DNA of 64,000 nucleotides from Jiangella sp. DSM 45060 (GTDB taxonomy: Bacteria; Actinomycetota; Actinomycetes; Jiangellales; Jiangellaceae): NCBI RefSeq assembly GCF_900105175.1, contig NZ_LT629771.1, positions 992,001 through 1,056,000 on the forward strand. Direction: 5' to 3'. The position numbers and the translations under genes are program-made. The stretch's first letter is position 1. Each line of letters starts with the position of its first letter. Of this stretch, positions 7,846 to 17,359 are shown one piece after another. The notes beneath the pieces were generated by a model that saw nothing but the letters and a program-made list of their open reading frames with translations, was not told where the DNA came from and searched no databases.

Positions 7846-9135
7846 TCAGACCTCGCCCCGGACCCGCTTCCAGGCCTGCTGCACCGCCGCCGGCCGGTCG
7901 GCCAGGATGTTGCCGTCGGGCGCAGGTGCGGGCCGCGGCCGCGGCGGCCGGGGGTCGGCGACGGCGGCCGCGTAGACCTTCTCGGTCTCGCGGGCGACCG
8001 CCGTCCAGACGAACTCGGTGGCGATGCGCTGGTGGGCGGCCCGGACCAGCCGCTGCGACAGGCCGGGCTCGTCGAGCAGCCGCATGGCCGCGGCCGCGAG
8101 GTCGCCGGGGTCGCGCGGCGGCACCAGCAGGCCGGTGACGTCGTGCTCGATGACCTCGCGCAGGCCGCCGCTGTCGCCTGCGATGACCGGGGTGCCGGCC
8201 GCGCACGCCTCCAGTGCCACGATGCCGAACGGCTCGTACGACGACGGGCACATGGCGACGTCGGCGGCGCCGAAGAGGGCGGCGAGGTCGGGCTGGTCCA
8301 TGCGCCCGGCGAACTGGACGACGTGGTCGATCTGCAGCCGCTGCGCCAGCCGCCGCAGGTTGATCTCCTGCGACCCGGCGCCGGCCAGCACCAGCCGGGC
8401 GTCGTGGTGGCGCTGGCGGACCAGCGAGAGCGCCTCGACGCAGACGTCGACGCCCTTCTCCCATTCCAGCCGCCCGCCGAACACCAGCAGCGGCGTCTTC
8501 GGCGGGATGCCGAACCGCTCGCGGGTGGCTCGCCGCGCCTCGGCCGTGGTGCGCCAGGCGGGGTGGTCGACGGCGTTGCGGATGACGGTGAGGTCCTCGG
8601 GCGGGACGTCGAACGCGGCGGCGGCCTCGACCCGCATGGCCTCGGAGCAGACGATGGAGCGGGTGGCCTCGGCGACCAGCCACGCCTCGATGTCGTGCCG
8701 GGCCCGCGACAGCGGCGTCGACAGCCAGCCGTCCCAGAGCCCCGCCTCGGTGGCGTGGACGGTGGCGACCAGCGGCGCGTCGATGGCGCGCGCGACGTTG
8801 ATGCCGGCGTGCGCGTCGACCCAGTCGTGCGCGTGGACGACGTCGGGCATCCACTCGCGGGTGAGCCGGTGGGCGGTGCGCATGAGGCTGGTGTTCAGCG
8901 CCAGCACCCACGGCACGAGGTCCTCGCCACGCTCGCCGGCCGGCGGATCGGGCGGCGCCCGGAACACGCGCACACCCTTGTCGTCCTCTTCCTCGGGCAT
9001 CCCCGGGGCGGACTGGGTGACGACGGCGACGTCGTGTCCGTCGGCCACGAGACCCTCGGTCAGGCGGTGGACGTGACGCCCGAGCCCGCCGTAGATGACT
9101 GGCGGGTACTCCCACGAGACGACAAGTATCCGCAT
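7846..9135 (-). CDS. Family 4 glycosyltransferase (Rv3032-like)
   Basis: A 429-residue GT-B glycosyltransferase. The N-terminus WEYPPVIYGGLGRHV is the glycogen-synthase-like acceptor/donor loop; GRLEWEKGVD and EPFGIVALEA near residues 220 and 305 are the family 4 nucleotide-sugar binding motifs, followed by GTPVIAGDSGGL. It probably transfers glucose from a nucleotide sugar to a growing alpha-glucan in the cytoplasm. In mycobacteria the syntenic gene Rv3032 acts in glycogen and methylglucose lipopolysaccharide synthesis; the position next to etfBA matches that neighbourhood. A GH57 branching enzyme, the usual neighbour, is absent here. The C-terminal 35 residues are Pro/Arg-rich and of unknown role. 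Confidence 0.85.
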   Translation of the reverse strand: MRILVVSWEYPPVIYGGLGRHVHRLTEGLVADGHDVAVVTQSAPGMPEEEDDKGVRVFRAPPDPPAGERGEDLVPWVLALNTSLMRTAHRLTREWMPDVVHAHDWVDAHAGINVARAIDAPLVATVHATEAGLWDGWLSTPLSRARHDIEAWLVAEATRSIVCSEAMRVEAAAAFDVPPEDLTVIRNAVDHPAWRTTAEARRATRERFGIPPKTPLLVFGGRLEWEKGVDVCVEALSLVRQRHHDARLVLAGAGSQEINLRRLAQRLQIDHVVQFAGRMDQPDLAALFGAADVAMCPSSYEPFGIVALEACAAGTPVIAGDSGGLREVIEHDVTGLLVPPRDPGDLAAAAMRLLDEPGLSQRLVRAAHQRIATEFVWTAVARETEKVYAAAVADPRPPRPRPAPAPDGNILADRPAAVQQAWKRVRGEV

Positions 9136-9372
9136 CGCGCGATCATTTCACAGCGGGCCCATGATCGGGACCGCGTACGGATGGCGAAAACGGGTATCGG
9201 CGGCCGTCCCGGACTGTGACGTGTTGCACGTCGCGAGGGCTTGGGGTCGTCGGTTACTCCCCGGTAACATCGGGACAGTCGACGGCCCCGCCACCCCGGC
9301 GTGGGCTAGCCTCGCGATGGACGCCACACTGGCAGTCTCCACCCGCCCGGCCTAGGAGGTCGCAACCCGGCC

Positions 9373-10158
9373 ATGAAGATCGTCACCCTGGTCAAGCACG
9401 TTCCGGACGCCACCGCGGACCGGACCTTCACCGCCGCCGACAACACCACCGACCGGGTGGGTGTCGACGGCTTGTTGTCCGAGCTGGACGAGTACGCCGT
9501 CGAGGAGGCGTTGAAGATCGCCGAGGCCGGCGACGATGTCGAGGTCGTCGCGTTGACGATGGGCCCCGAGGGCGCCGACGCCGCGTTGAAGAAGGCGCTG
9601 CAGATGGGCGCCGGCTCCGGTGTGCACGTGGTCGACGACTCCCTGCACGGGTCCGACGCGCCGGCCACCGCTCGGGTGCTGGCGGCCGCGGTCGCGAAGG
9701 TCGGCGACGTCGACCTGGTACTGACCGGCATGGCGTCGACCGACGGCGGCATGAGCGTGGTCCCGGCGATGCTGGCCGAGCATCTCGGGCTGGCGCACGT
9801 GGGCTTCGTCGGTGAGCTGGCGGTGTCCGAGACGTCGGTGACGGCGCGCCGCGACGGCGACGTCGCGTCCGAGACCATCGAGGCCGCGCTGCCGGCGGTG
9901 GTGGCGGTGACCGACCAGATCAACGAGCCGCGGTACCCGTCGTTCAAGGGGATCATGGCGGCGAAGAAGAAGCCGGTCGAGACGTGGACGCTGGGCGACC
10001 TCGGGGTCGACGCCGGCGCGGTCGGGCTGGGCGCCGCCGCCTCCGTCGTCCGTGAGGTGACGAAGCGGGCGGAGCGCACACAGGGTCAGGTCGTGACCGA
10101 CGAGGGCGACGGCGGCACGAAGCTGGCCGAGTTCCTGGCCGCGCAGAAGTTCATCTGA
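9373..10158 (+). CDS. etfB: Electron transfer flavoprotein beta subunit
   Basis: A 261-residue ETF beta/FixA subunit starting MKIVTLVKHVPD, the typical family start. AMP/FAD-contacting sequences include VVALTMGPEGAD (about residues 57-68) and LTGMASTDGGMSVVPAMLAEH (ETF beta signature, about residues 117-137). With EtfA it carries electrons from acyl-CoA and related dehydrogenases to the respiratory chain. A strong AGGAGG site (9354-9359) lies 13 bases before the ATG, longer than usual. The gene is 16 bp upstream of etfA in the same operon. Confidence 0.95.
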   Translation: MKIVTLVKHVPDATADRTFTAADNTTDRVGVDGLLSELDEYAVEEALKIAEAGDDVEVVALTMGPEGADAALKKALQMGAGSGVHVVDDSLHGSDAPATARVLAAAVAKVGDVDLVLTGMASTDGGMSVVPAMLAEHLGLAHVGFVGELAVSETSVTARRDGDVASETIEAALPAVVAVTDQINEPRYPSFKGIMAAKKKPVETWTLGDLGVDAGAVGLGAAASVVREVTKRAERTQGQVVTDEGDGGTKLAEFLAAQKFI

Positions 10159-10174
10159 GCAGGGAGAGGCGACG

Positions 10175-11122
10175 ATGGGTGAGATTCTGGTCCTGGTCGA
10201 CCACGTCGACGGCGCGGTGCGCAAGACCACGCTGGAGCTGCTGACGCTCGCGCGCCGCGCGGGCGAGCCGGCAGCCGTCTTCCTGGGGTCGGGGTTCGAC
10301 GCGGCCCGCGACACGCTGGGGGAGTACGGCGCGGCGAAGGTGTATGTCGTCGAGGCGCCCGAGTTCGAGCAGTACCTGGTGGTGCCGAAGGCCGAGGCGC
10401 TGGCGCAGCTGGCGGCCTCGTCCGGTGCGGCCGGGGTGCTGCTGACGTCCTCGCCGGAGGGCAAGGAGATCGCGGCCCGGCTGGCGGTGAAGCTGGGGTC
10501 GGGTGTCATCACCGACGCCGTCGACGTCGCGGCCGACTTCACGACGACGCAGTCGGTGTTCGCCGGCGGCTACACCGTCACCGCGCAGGTCACCACGGGT
10601 GCGCCGGTCATCACGGTGAAGCCGAACGCGGTCACGCCCGAGCCCGCGCCGGCCACGCCGGCGGAGGAGAAGGTCGCGGTCGCGTTCAGCGAGGCGGCCA
10701 CGAAGGCGCGCATCGTGGAGCGCAAGCCGCGGGCGGCCACCGGCCGCCCGGAGCTGACCGAGGCGTCCATCGTGGTCTCGGGCGGGCGCGGTACCGGCGG
10801 CGACTTCGCGCCCGTGGAGGCGCTTGCCGACGCGCTGGGCGCGGCCGTGGGCGCGTCGCGGGCCGCGGTCGACGCCGGCTGGTACCCGCACGCCTACCAG
10901 GTCGGGCAGACCGGCAAGACGGTGTCGCCGCAGCTCTACCTCGCGGCCGGCATCTCCGGCGCCATTCAGCACCGGGCCGGCATGCAGACGTCGAAGACCA
11001 TCGTCGTGGTCAACAAGGACGCCGAGGCGCCGATCTTCGCGATGGCCGACTTCGGCGTCGTCGGCGACCTCCACACCGTCCTGCCCCAGGCCACCGAGGA
11101 GATCCGCAAGCGTCAGGGCTGA
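10175..11122 (+). CDS. etfA: Electron transfer flavoprotein alpha subunit
   Basis: A 315-residue ETF alpha/FixB subunit. The C-terminal FAD domain shows GGRGTGG, the DAGW-PHAYQVGQTGKTVSP stretch and ISGAIQH, all standard FAD contacts of ETF alpha, ending with ADFGVVGDLHTVLPQ. It pairs with the EtfB encoded just upstream and holds the redox-active FAD. The ribosome site agggagagg sits before the ATG. iscS follows after 18 bp but has its own leaderless-type promoter. Confidence 0.95.
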   Translation: MGEILVLVDHVDGAVRKTTLELLTLARRAGEPAAVFLGSGFDAARDTLGEYGAAKVYVVEAPEFEQYLVVPKAEALAQLAASSGAAGVLLTSSPEGKEIAARLAVKLGSGVITDAVDVAADFTTTQSVFAGGYTVTAQVTTGAPVITVKPNAVTPEPAPATPAEEKVAVAFSEAATKARIVERKPRAATGRPELTEASIVVSGGRGTGGDFAPVEALADALGAAVGASRAAVDAGWYPHAYQVGQTGKTVSPQLYLAAGISGAIQHRAGMQTSKTIVVVNKDAEAPIFAMADFGVVGDLHTVLPQATEEIRKRQG

Positions 11123-11140
11123 CGACGTAAACTGGTCGCG

Positions 11141-12337
11141 ATGTCCGAGCGCCGCGTCTATCTCGACCACGCGGCGACGACCCCCGTCCTCCCCGAAGTG
11201 ATCGACGTCGTCGCCGCGGCCATGGCGACCCTCGGCAACCCCTCGTCGCTGCACGCCTCCGGCCGGCACGCCCGCAAGCTGGTCGAGGAGGCGCGCGAGT
11301 CCGTCGCCGCCGGCCTCGGTGCGCGGCCCAGTGAGGTGGTGTTCACCTCGGGCGGCACCGAGGCCGACAACCTCGCCGTCAAGGGCCTCTACTGGGCCCG
11401 CCGCGCCGCCGACCCGCGTCGGGTCCGCATCCTCGCCTCCGCCGTCGAGCACCACGCCGTCCTCGACACCGTCGACTGGCTGGCCGCCGAGCAGGGCGCG
11501 AAGGTCGAGTGGCTGCCGGTCGACGCCACCGGACGGCTCGACGTCGACGCGCTGCGCCGGGTCGTCGCGGCCGACCCCGAGTCGGTCGCGCTGATCACCG
11601 TCATGTGGGCCAACAACGAGGTCGGCACGGTGCAGCCGGTCGGCGAGGTGGCCGCGGTCGCGCACGAGCACGCCATCCCGGTGCACTCCGACGCCGTGCA
11701 GGCGGTCGGCGCGCTGCCCGTCCACTTCGGCGACTCCGGGCTCGACGCCATGACGGTGTCCGGCCACAAGGCCGGCGCCCCGGTCGGCGTCGGCGCGCTG
11801 CTGCTGCGCCGCGAGGCCGACGTCGTGCCCGTCCTGCACGGCGGCGGGCAGGAGCGCGACGTCCGCTCCGGCACGCTCGACGCCCCCGCCGTCACCGGGC
11901 TGGCCGCCGCGCTGCGATCGACGCTGACCGACGTGCCCGCGCGGGCGTCGGCGCTGGCCGGGCTGCGCGAGCGGCTGGTCGGCGGCGTGCTGGCGGCGGT
12001 GCCCGGCGCGGTACTGAACGGCGACCCGGCGCACACGCTGCCGGGCATCGCGCACTTCTCCTTCCCCGGCTGCGAGGGCGACGCGCTGCTGCTCCTGCTC
12101 GACGCCGCCGGCATCGACTGCTCCACCGGCAGCGCCTGCACGGCCGGCGTGCCCGAGCCGTCGCACGTCCTGCTGGCCATGGGCGCGCCGCACGAGCGGG
12201 CCCGCGGGTCGCTGCGGTTCTCGCTCGGCCACACGTCCACGACGGCCGACGTCGACGCGCTGGTCTCGGCCATCGGGCCGGCCGTCGAGCGGGCCCGCGT
12301 TGCCGGCATCGTCAACGTCGCCACCAGGGAGAACTGA
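11141..12337 (+). CDS. iscS: Cysteine desulfurase (IscS/NifS class)
   Basis: A 398-residue pyridoxal-phosphate enzyme that removes sulfur from cysteine for Fe-S clusters and tRNA thiolation. [10 protein letters not shown] opens the protein, Lys210 in SGHKAGAP binds the cofactor, and Cys333 in STGSACTAG is the persulfide residue. It is immediately followed (2-bp gap) by mnmA, whose product takes up this sulfur for 2-thiouridine. TAAACT (11128-11133) lies seven bases before the ATG, so it can be transcribed as a leaderless mRNA separately from etfBA. Confidence 0.95.
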   Translation: MSERRVYLDHAATTPVLPEVIDVVAAAMATLGNPSSLHASGRHARKLVEEARESVAAGLGARPSEVVFTSGGTEADNLAVKGLYWARRAADPRRVRILASAVEHHAVLDTVDWLAAEQGAKVEWLPVDATGRLDVDALRRVVAADPESVALITVMWANNEVGTVQPVGEVAAVAHEHAIPVHSDAVQAVGALPVHFGDSGLDAMTVSGHKAGAPVGVGALLLRREADVVPVLHGGGQERDVRSGTLDAPAVTGLAAALRSTLTDVPARASALAGLRERLVGGVLAAVPGAVLNGDPAHTLPGIAHFSFPGCEGDALLLLLDAAGIDCSTGSACTAGVPEPSHVLLAMGAPHERARGSLRFSLGHTSTTADVDALVSAIGPAVERARVAGIVNVATREN

Positions 12338-12339
12338 CC

Positions 12340-13431
12340 ATGCGCGTCCTCGCCGCGATGTCCGGCGGAGTCGACTCGGCGGTCGCCGCGGCCCGGCTGG
12401 TCGAGGCCGGCCACGACGTCACCGGCGTGCACCTCGCGCTGTCGTCGAACCCGCAGTCGTTCCGCACCGGCGCCCGCGGCTGCTGCACCATCGAGGACTC
12501 CCGCGACGCCCGCCGCGCCGCCGACGTCCTGGGCATCCCGTTCTACGTGTGGGACCTCGCCGAGCGGTTCCGCGCAGACGTCGTCGACGACTTCGTTGCC
12601 GAGTACGCCGCCGGCCGCACGCCCAACCCGTGCCTGCGCTGCAACGAGAAGATCAAGTTCGCCGCCGTGCTCGACCGCGCGCTGGCGCTCGGCTTCGACG
12701 CCGTCGGCACCGGGCACTACGCGCGGGTCGTCGCCGGGCCGGAGGGCACCGAGCTGCACCGCGCCGCCGACCCGGAGAAGGACCAGTCCTACGTGCTCGG
12801 CGTGCTGACCGCCGAGCAGCTCTCCCATGCGCTGTTCCCGCTCGGCGGCACCGTCAAGTCCGAGGTCCGCGACGAAGCCGAGAGGCGCGGGCTGGCCGTC
12901 GCCCGCAAGCCCGACAGCCACGACATCTGCTTCATCGCCGACGGCGACACCGCCGGCTTCCTGCGCGACCACCTCGGCGACGCGCCGGGCGAGGTCGTCG
13001 ACGCCGCCGGCGCCGTCGTCGGCACGCACGAGGGCACCTACGGGTTCACCATCGGGCAGCGCAAGGGGCTGCGCATCGGCACGCCGGCCGCCGACGGCAA
13101 GCCGCGCTACGTCCTCGACATCTCCCCGGTCGACCGCCGGGTCACCGTCGGCCCGCGCGAGGCGCTCGCCGTCGACGCGCTCACCGGAGTGGCGCCGCGC
13201 TGGTGCGGCGCGCCGCCGCCCGCCTCGTCGCCGCTGTCGTGCCTGGCCCAGTTCCGGGCGCACGGCACCCCGGTCCCGGCGGCCGCGACGGTGTCCGGCT
13301 CCGGGGTCGAGGTGACGTTCGAGACCGCCCAGGAGGGCGTCGCTTCCGGCCAGGCGATCGTGCTCTACGACGGCACCCGGGTCATCGGGTCGGCCACCAT
13401 CGACCGCACCCGCTCGGCCGTCAGCGCGTGA
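12340..13431 (+). CDS. mnmA: tRNA 2-thiouridylase
   Basis: A 363-residue tRNA-specific 2-thiouridylase (MnmA/TrmU), which puts sulfur on U34 of Lys, Glu and Gln tRNAs. The PP-loop [10 protein letters not shown] is at residues 7-16. The first catalytic region has PNPCLRCN (near residue 95), and the second cysteine lies in SHDICFIAD (near residue 195); an FTIGQRKGL block follows. The ATG at 12340 is chosen because it lies directly before the PP-loop and 2 bp after the iscS stop, giving a sulfur-relay operon. The last 11 bp overlap the convergent hydrolase gene. Confidence 0.95.
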   Translation: MRVLAAMSGGVDSAVAAARLVEAGHDVTGVHLALSSNPQSFRTGARGCCTIEDSRDARRAADVLGIPFYVWDLAERFRADVVDDFVAEYAAGRTPNPCLRCNEKIKFAAVLDRALALGFDAVGTGHYARVVAGPEGTELHRAADPEKDQSYVLGVLTAEQLSHALFPLGGTVKSEVRDEAERRGLAVARKPDSHDICFIADGDTAGFLRDHLGDAPGEVVDAAGAVVGTHEGTYGFTIGQRKGLRIGTPAADGKPRYVLDISPVDRRVTVGPREALAVDALTGVAPRWCGAPPPASSPLSCLAQFRAHGTPVPAAATVSGSGVEVTFETAQEGVASGQAIVLYDGTRVIGSATIDRTRSAVSA

Positions 13432-14302
13432 CGTAGTCGACGACCAGCCCGATGACGCCGGGGTCGCGCAGGATGCGCTGGTGCCCGAGGCCGTCGGTGC
13501 TGATCAGCTCCGCCTCCGGCCACGCGGCCGCGAGCGCGGCGCCGTCGTCGTACGGGACCTCCTTGTCCTTGCGGTCGTGCACGACGAGCGTGGGCGGGAC
13601 CTCCGCGCGCCGGGCCAGCCCGGTGACGTCGAAGTCGGTCAGCGGGCGGCCGGCCAGGCGTTCCAGCCGCGCCAGCAGGCGGCTGCGGGTGCGCTCGCCG
13701 AAGCCCATCGTCCGCTGGAACAGTGCGAGCCCGTCGCTGAGCGTCGTGCTCGGCGCGATCAGCACCAGCCGCGCCGCCGGCAGCCCGTCCGCCACCGCCA
13801 CCGCCGTCGCCGCCCCGCCGAGGGAGTGTGCGACGACGGCGGACGGCTTGCCGTGCTTGCCCACGGCCGCCGCCAGCGCCTCGGTGAACTCGACGCCGGT
13901 GGCCCGGCCGCGGCCCAGCTGCCCGGGCCCGGACTCGCCGTGGCTGGGCGCGTCGAGCGCCACGACCCGCCGCCCGGCGTCGACCAGCGGCTGGACGAAC
14001 GCGCCGAGCTGGCCGCGCCAGCCGCCCCAGCCGTGCATGAGGTAGACCGGCGGGCCGAACCCCCAGCTCTCCACCGCGACCGCTCGGCCGTCGGGGAGGG
14101 TCAGCGTGCTGCGCTCACCCGGCCGCGGCCGTTCGTCGCGCCGGCGGCCGCCGGTGTCGGGCAGCATGCACCACAGCCCGGCGGCCCAGCGGGCGCCGGC
14201 CGACGGCGCGACGCGGTCGAGCGTGCGGAACGCGACCCGGAGCGTGCGGAGCTTCGCGCCAGCACGAACGATCGTGCGATTCTGCGGCGAGACGGTGGTC
14301 AT
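13421..14302 (-). CDS. Alpha/beta hydrolase
   Basis: A 293-residue hydrolase of the alpha/beta fold. The oxyanion-hole region is LMHGWGG (near residue 90), the nucleophile elbow AHSLGG has Ser160, the acid is probably in [12 protein letters not shown], and the base is in GLGHQRIL near the C-terminus. The substrate is unknown. It lies 22 bp downstream of a TetR regulator in the same direction, which probably controls it. The ATG at 14302 is preferred because upstream extension would run through the TetR gene in another frame. A near-copy of the TetR operator candidate lies inside its first codons (14262-14277). Confidence 0.85.
   Translation of the reverse strand: MTTVSPQNRTIVRAGAKLRTLRVAFRTLDRVAPSAGARWAAGLWCMLPDTGGRRRDERPRPGERSTLTLPDGRAVAVESWGFGPPVYLMHGWGGWRGQLGAFVQPLVDAGRRVVALDAPSHGESGPGQLGRGRATGVEFTEALAAAVGKHGKPSAVVAHSLGGAATAVAVADGLPAARLVLIAPSTTLSDGLALFQRTMGFGERTRSRLLARLERLAGRPLTDFDVTGLARRAEVPPTLVVHDRKDKEVPYDDGAALAAAWPEAELISTDGLGHQRILRDPGVIGLVVDYVTR
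14262..14277. promoter_or_regulatory. Operator-like palindrome inside the hydrolase 5' end
   Basis: The sequence gcacgaacgatcgtgc is a near palindrome. Its complement matches 14 of 16 bases of the candidate TetR site at 14937-14952. Location: about 25 bp into the hydrolase coding region. Confidence 0.35.
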
Positions 14303-14324
14303 GACGGTCCCTTCGCGGTTTCCT

Positions 14325-14924
14325 CTAGGTGGTAACAGGGACGCGGGCGGCGTCGAGCAGCCGCTCGAACGCGTACCGTGCCCGCGCCTCCGACCGCTCG
14401 TCCTCGAGCAGGCGGTGGGCGTGGTAGAAGCCGAGCATGATGCCGTCGAGGTCGGCGGCGAACTGCAGCGGGTCGGCGTCGTCGCGGAAATGGCCCTCGG
14501 CGATGCCGGTGGCGAACATGCGGGCGCAGGAGTCGTAGAGGTCGAGGTGGTCGCGGACCAGCTGGTCGCGGACCGGGCCGTCCTGCTCGTCCAACTCGGC
14601 CGCGGCCTTGACGAACAGACAGCCGCCGGGCATGCGGGTGCGGCCACACTCGACCCAGCGCTCGAACAACTCACGCACCCGCGGCTCGCCGCGCGGCGCC
14701 AGAAGCGCCGGCCGGATGACGGAGTCGATGAACTCGGTGCGGGCCTCGCGCAGCACCTCGAGCTGCAGCAGCTCCTTGGACCGGAAGTGCGCGAACAGCC
14801 CGCTCTTGGACATGCCGGTGGCGGCGGCGAGGTGCCCGATGGTCAGCCCGCCCAGCCCGACCCGATAGGCCGTCTCGACTCCCTGGCGGAGGATGACCTG
14901 CCGGGTTTCCGCACCCTTTGTCAC
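14325..14924 (-). CDS. TetR-family transcriptional regulator
   Basis: A 199-residue TetR regulator. The N-terminal helix-turn-helix shows LTIGHLAAATGMSKSGLFAHF (residues 27-47). The C-terminal domain contains MPGGCLFVKAAAELDEQ, typical of the TetR_C_6-like group. Start GTG 14924 is supported by TATTTT on the minus strand exactly six bases upstream, a leaderless promoter layout. An imperfect palindrome at 14937-14952, directly upstream of that -10, is the probable autoregulatory operator. The alpha/beta hydrolase follows in the same operon. Confidence 0.88.
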   Translation of the reverse strand: MTKGAETRQVILRQGVETAYRVGLGGLTIGHLAAATGMSKSGLFAHFRSKELLQLEVLREARTEFIDSVIRPALLAPRGEPRVRELFERWVECGRTRMPGGCLFVKAAAELDEQDGPVRDQLVRDHLDLYDSCARMFATGIAEGHFRDDADPLQFAADLDGIMLGFYHAHRLLEDERSEARARYAFERLLDAARVPVTT

Positions 14925-14936
14925 GCGACCAAAATA

Positions 14937-14952
14937 GCACGACCGTTCGTAC
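14937..14952. promoter_or_regulatory. Candidate TetR operator
   Basis: The sequence gcacgaccgttcgtac is an imperfect palindrome placed immediately upstream of the -10 (TATTTT, 14936-14931) of the tetR gene. A related site occurs at 14262-14277. Confidence 0.45.
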
Positions 14953-14970
14953 TGCGCGAGGGGGTGTGGC

Positions 14971-15690
14971 CTACGACACCGAGACGCCGATCGCCGAGCC
15001 GACGACGTACGTCACCGCCATGGTCAGCAGCCCCACGATCACCGCCCGAGACGCCGCCCGCCGGCGCCGTCCGCCGCCCAGTCGCGCGCCGGCGTATCCG
15101 GTCAGGGCCAGCGCGATCACCACCGTCACCATCGTGACCGGCACCCGCGCGCTGGCCGGCGGCAGCACGATCGCCAGCAGCGGCAGCGTCGCACCCAGCG
15201 CGAACGCCACGAACGACGACAGCGCCGCCGTCCACGGGTTGGTCTGCTCGTCGGCGTCGATGCCGAGCTCGGCCTCGGCGTGCGCCGCCAGCGCGTCCTC
15301 GGCCGTCAGCTCGCGCGCGACCTGCTCGGCCAGCGGGCGGGACAGCCCCTTGCGCTCGTAGATCAGGGTGAGCTCGGCCAGCTCCTCGTCGGCCAGGTGC
15401 TCCAGCTCCCACCGTTCCCGCGCGAGCGCCGCCCGCTCGGTGTCGCGCTGGGCGCTGACCGAGGTGTACTCGCCGCCGGCCATCGAGAACGCGCCCGCGA
15501 CCAGGCCCGCCACGCCGGTCAGCAGCAGCCAGTCGCGGTCGGTGGTGGCGCCGGCCACGCCAACCACGATGCCGGCCGTGGAGATGATGCCGTCGTTGGC
15601 GCCGAGGATGCCCGCGCGCAGCCAGTTCAGCCGCCCCGCCAGCTTGCCGTGGTAGTGCTGCTCGCCCTCGTGCGGCGTCGCCTCGGCCAT
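14971..15690 (-). CDS. VIT1/CCC1-family Fe/Mn transporter
   Basis: A 239-residue membrane protein of the VIT/CCC1 family. It has a cytoplasmic N-terminus, then the family motif GANDGIISTAGIVVGVAGA (about residues 29-47), a second helix, and MAGGEYTSVSAQRDTE, followed by an acidic Glu-rich cytoplasmic loop that usually binds metal, and three C-terminal helices. It probably exports Fe2+ or Mn2+ from the cytoplasm. TACGCT on the minus strand (15702-15697) lies six bases before the ATG, indicating a leaderless transcript. Confidence 0.9.
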   Translation of the reverse strand: MAEATPHEGEQHYHGKLAGRLNWLRAGILGANDGIISTAGIVVGVAGATTDRDWLLLTGVAGLVAGAFSMAGGEYTSVSAQRDTERAALARERWELEHLADEELAELTLIYERKGLSRPLAEQVARELTAEDALAAHAEAELGIDADEQTNPWTAALSSFVAFALGATLPLLAIVLPPASARVPVTMVTVVIALALTGYAGARLGGGRRRRAASRAVIVGLLTMAVTYVVGSAIGVSVS

Positions 15691-15810
15691 GCCGACAGCG
15701 TAGCCACGCGCGGCGCGTCATACAGGGTCGATAGGCACTGGCGCGGGGCCGGGCGGACCTGTCAAAGTTTTCCCCGTCGACGGGGGAGGAGCTCATCGTG
15801 GTGGTGACGT

Positions 15811-16611
15811 TTGTGCGCTGAGCGCCGAGCCGACCACGTCTGGGGAGCGGTTCTCGAACGCGCGCGGGCCGAGGGCGCCGACCCGTCGCTGCGGCACGTG
15901 CTGGAGGCCTGCGCCGTCGCGCTCGGCGCGGCCGGGTGCGGGCTCTCGATGGTCGGCGCGTCCGGCGCGCGCGAGCCGGTGCTCTCCGTCGGCGCGCTCT
16001 GCGAGGAGCTGGAGGAGCTGCAGTTCACCCTCGGCCAGGGCCCCGGCGTCGAGGCCGCCGGCGACGGCGTGGTGCTGGCGCCCGACCTCGCCACGGGGGC
16101 CGCGACGCGGCGCTGGCCCGTGTTCGCGCCGGCCGCGGTGCAGCGGGGCGTGCGGGGGCTGTTCGCGTTCCCCGTGGCGGCCGGCGCGGCCCGGGTCGGC
16201 GTGCTCGACGTGTACCGGCGCGACCCCGGCGACCTGGGTGCATCGCGCCTGTCGACGGCGCTCGCGTTCGCCGACGCGGTGCTCGTCGTGGTACTCGACG
16301 AGCGCGGCGCGGTCGGTACCGGTCCGGACCAATATCGGGGTGGCATGCTGCCGGAACGCCGCGCCGAGGTGCACCAGGCCGCGGGCATGGTGAGTGTGCA
16401 GCTCAACGTCGATGTGAGCGAGGCGCTGGTCCGGTTGCGGGCCTACGCGTACGTCCACGAACGACGGCTGGCCGAGGTGGCCGCCGACGTCGTGGCACGG
16501 CGGCTGAGATTCACGTCGGACCGGCGCGGCATGAACGACACGGCTGCGGGGAACGGGATGATGGACGCGCCTCCGCACCCCGACCCCGACCACCCGGAGG
16601 GCGGCGCATGA
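15811..16611 (+). CDS. GAF-ANTAR domain protein, copy 1 (start uncertain)
   Basis: A 266-residue protein with an N-terminal GAF domain (about residues 15-165) and a C-terminal ANTAR RNA-binding domain (about 170-235, with MLPERRAEVHQAAGMVSVQL). ANTAR proteins bind paired hairpins to prevent termination. The only in-frame start that includes the family-typical N-terminus is TTG 15811. The good ribosome site (ggggagga, 15783-15790) instead serves GTG 15801 in another frame, which stops after six codons. This suggests a one-base frameshift or a poorly used TTG. The stop overlaps the next gene's ATG. Confidence 0.75.
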   Translation: MCAERRADHVWGAVLERARAEGADPSLRHVLEACAVALGAAGCGLSMVGASGAREPVLSVGALCEELEELQFTLGQGPGVEAAGDGVVLAPDLATGAATRRWPVFAPAAVQRGVRGLFAFPVAAGAARVGVLDVYRRDPGDLGASRLSTALAFADAVLVVVLDERGAVGTGPDQYRGGMLPERRAEVHQAAGMVSVQLNVDVSEALVRLRAYAYVHERRLAEVAADVVARRLRFTSDRRGMNDTAAGNGMMDAPPHPDPDHPEGGA

Positions 16612-17324
16612 GTACCACCGATCGGCGAGTCCGCGAGACCTTCGTCGAACTGGCCGACACGCTTGTCGACGACTACGACGTGCTCGGATTCCTCGACGTG
16701 CTCGCGCACCGGGTGGTCGAGCTGCTCGACGTCGATGCGTGTGGCGTCGTCCTGGCCGACCACCACGGCACGCTCAGCCTCGTCGCGGCTTCCACCGAGG
16801 AGACCCGGCTGCTGGAGCTGTCGCAGCTACAGAACGCCGAGGGCCCGTGCCTCGACGCGTTCCACGGCGGCCGGCCGGTGTCCATGGAGGACCTGCGCGC
16901 GGGCGACGAGCGTTGGCCGCGGTTCGCCCCCGCCGCCCGCGAGGCCGGTTTCCTCGCTGTCCACGCCCTGCCGATGCGGCTGCGCGAAGTGGTCGTCGGC
17001 GCGATGAACCTGTTCGCCGCCGCGCCGGGCGGGCTGCCGGCCGACTCGATGGCGCTCGGCCAGGCCATGGCCGACGTCGCCACCATCGGGATCCTGCACG
17101 AGCGCACCGTCCGCCAGCAGGGCGCGGTGGTCGGGCAGCTCCAGGCCGCTCTCGATAGCAGGATCCTCGTCGAGCAGGCCAAGGGCGTGCTCGCCGAGCG
17201 CCTGTCCGTCTCGGTCGACGACGCGTTCGCCCTGCTGCGCGGCCACGCCCGGTCGTCCAACAGCAAGCTGCGCGACGTCGCGGCCGCCGTGGTCGACGGC
17301 GCGATCACCGAGCTGCGCGCCTGA
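16608..17324 (+). CDS. GAF-ANTAR domain protein, copy 2
   Basis: A 238-residue GAF (about residues 15-165) plus ANTAR (about 172-232) protein. The GAF domain carries DACGVVLAD and the ANTAR domain LVEQAKGVLAERLSVSVDDAF, the usual RNA-binding helix set. The ATG at 16608 overlaps the upstream stop (ATGA), so both ANTAR proteins are co-translated and may form a heterodimer. It is probably a cytoplasmic antiterminator responding to a ligand or redox signal through GAF. No paired-hairpin ANTAR target was recognised nearby. Confidence 0.9.
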   Translation: MSTTDRRVRETFVELADTLVDDYDVLGFLDVLAHRVVELLDVDACGVVLADHHGTLSLVAASTEETRLLELSQLQNAEGPCLDAFHGGRPVSMEDLRAGDERWPRFAPAAREAGFLAVHALPMRLREVVVGAMNLFAAAPGGLPADSMALGQAMADVATIGILHERTVRQQGAVVGQLQAALDSRILVEQAKGVLAERLSVSVDDAFALLRGHARSSNSKLRDVAAAVVDGAITELRA

Positions 17325-17333
17325 CGCCGGGCC

Positions 17334-17359
17334 GGGGCCGCTTCGCCGAAACCGGCCCC
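17334..17359 (+). terminator. Hairpin after the ANTAR operon
   Basis: GGGGCCG (17334-17340) pairs with CGGCCCC (17353-17359) across a 12-nt loop, 10 bp after the stop. Beyond it, 17360-17697 shows no gene I can support. Confidence 0.5.
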
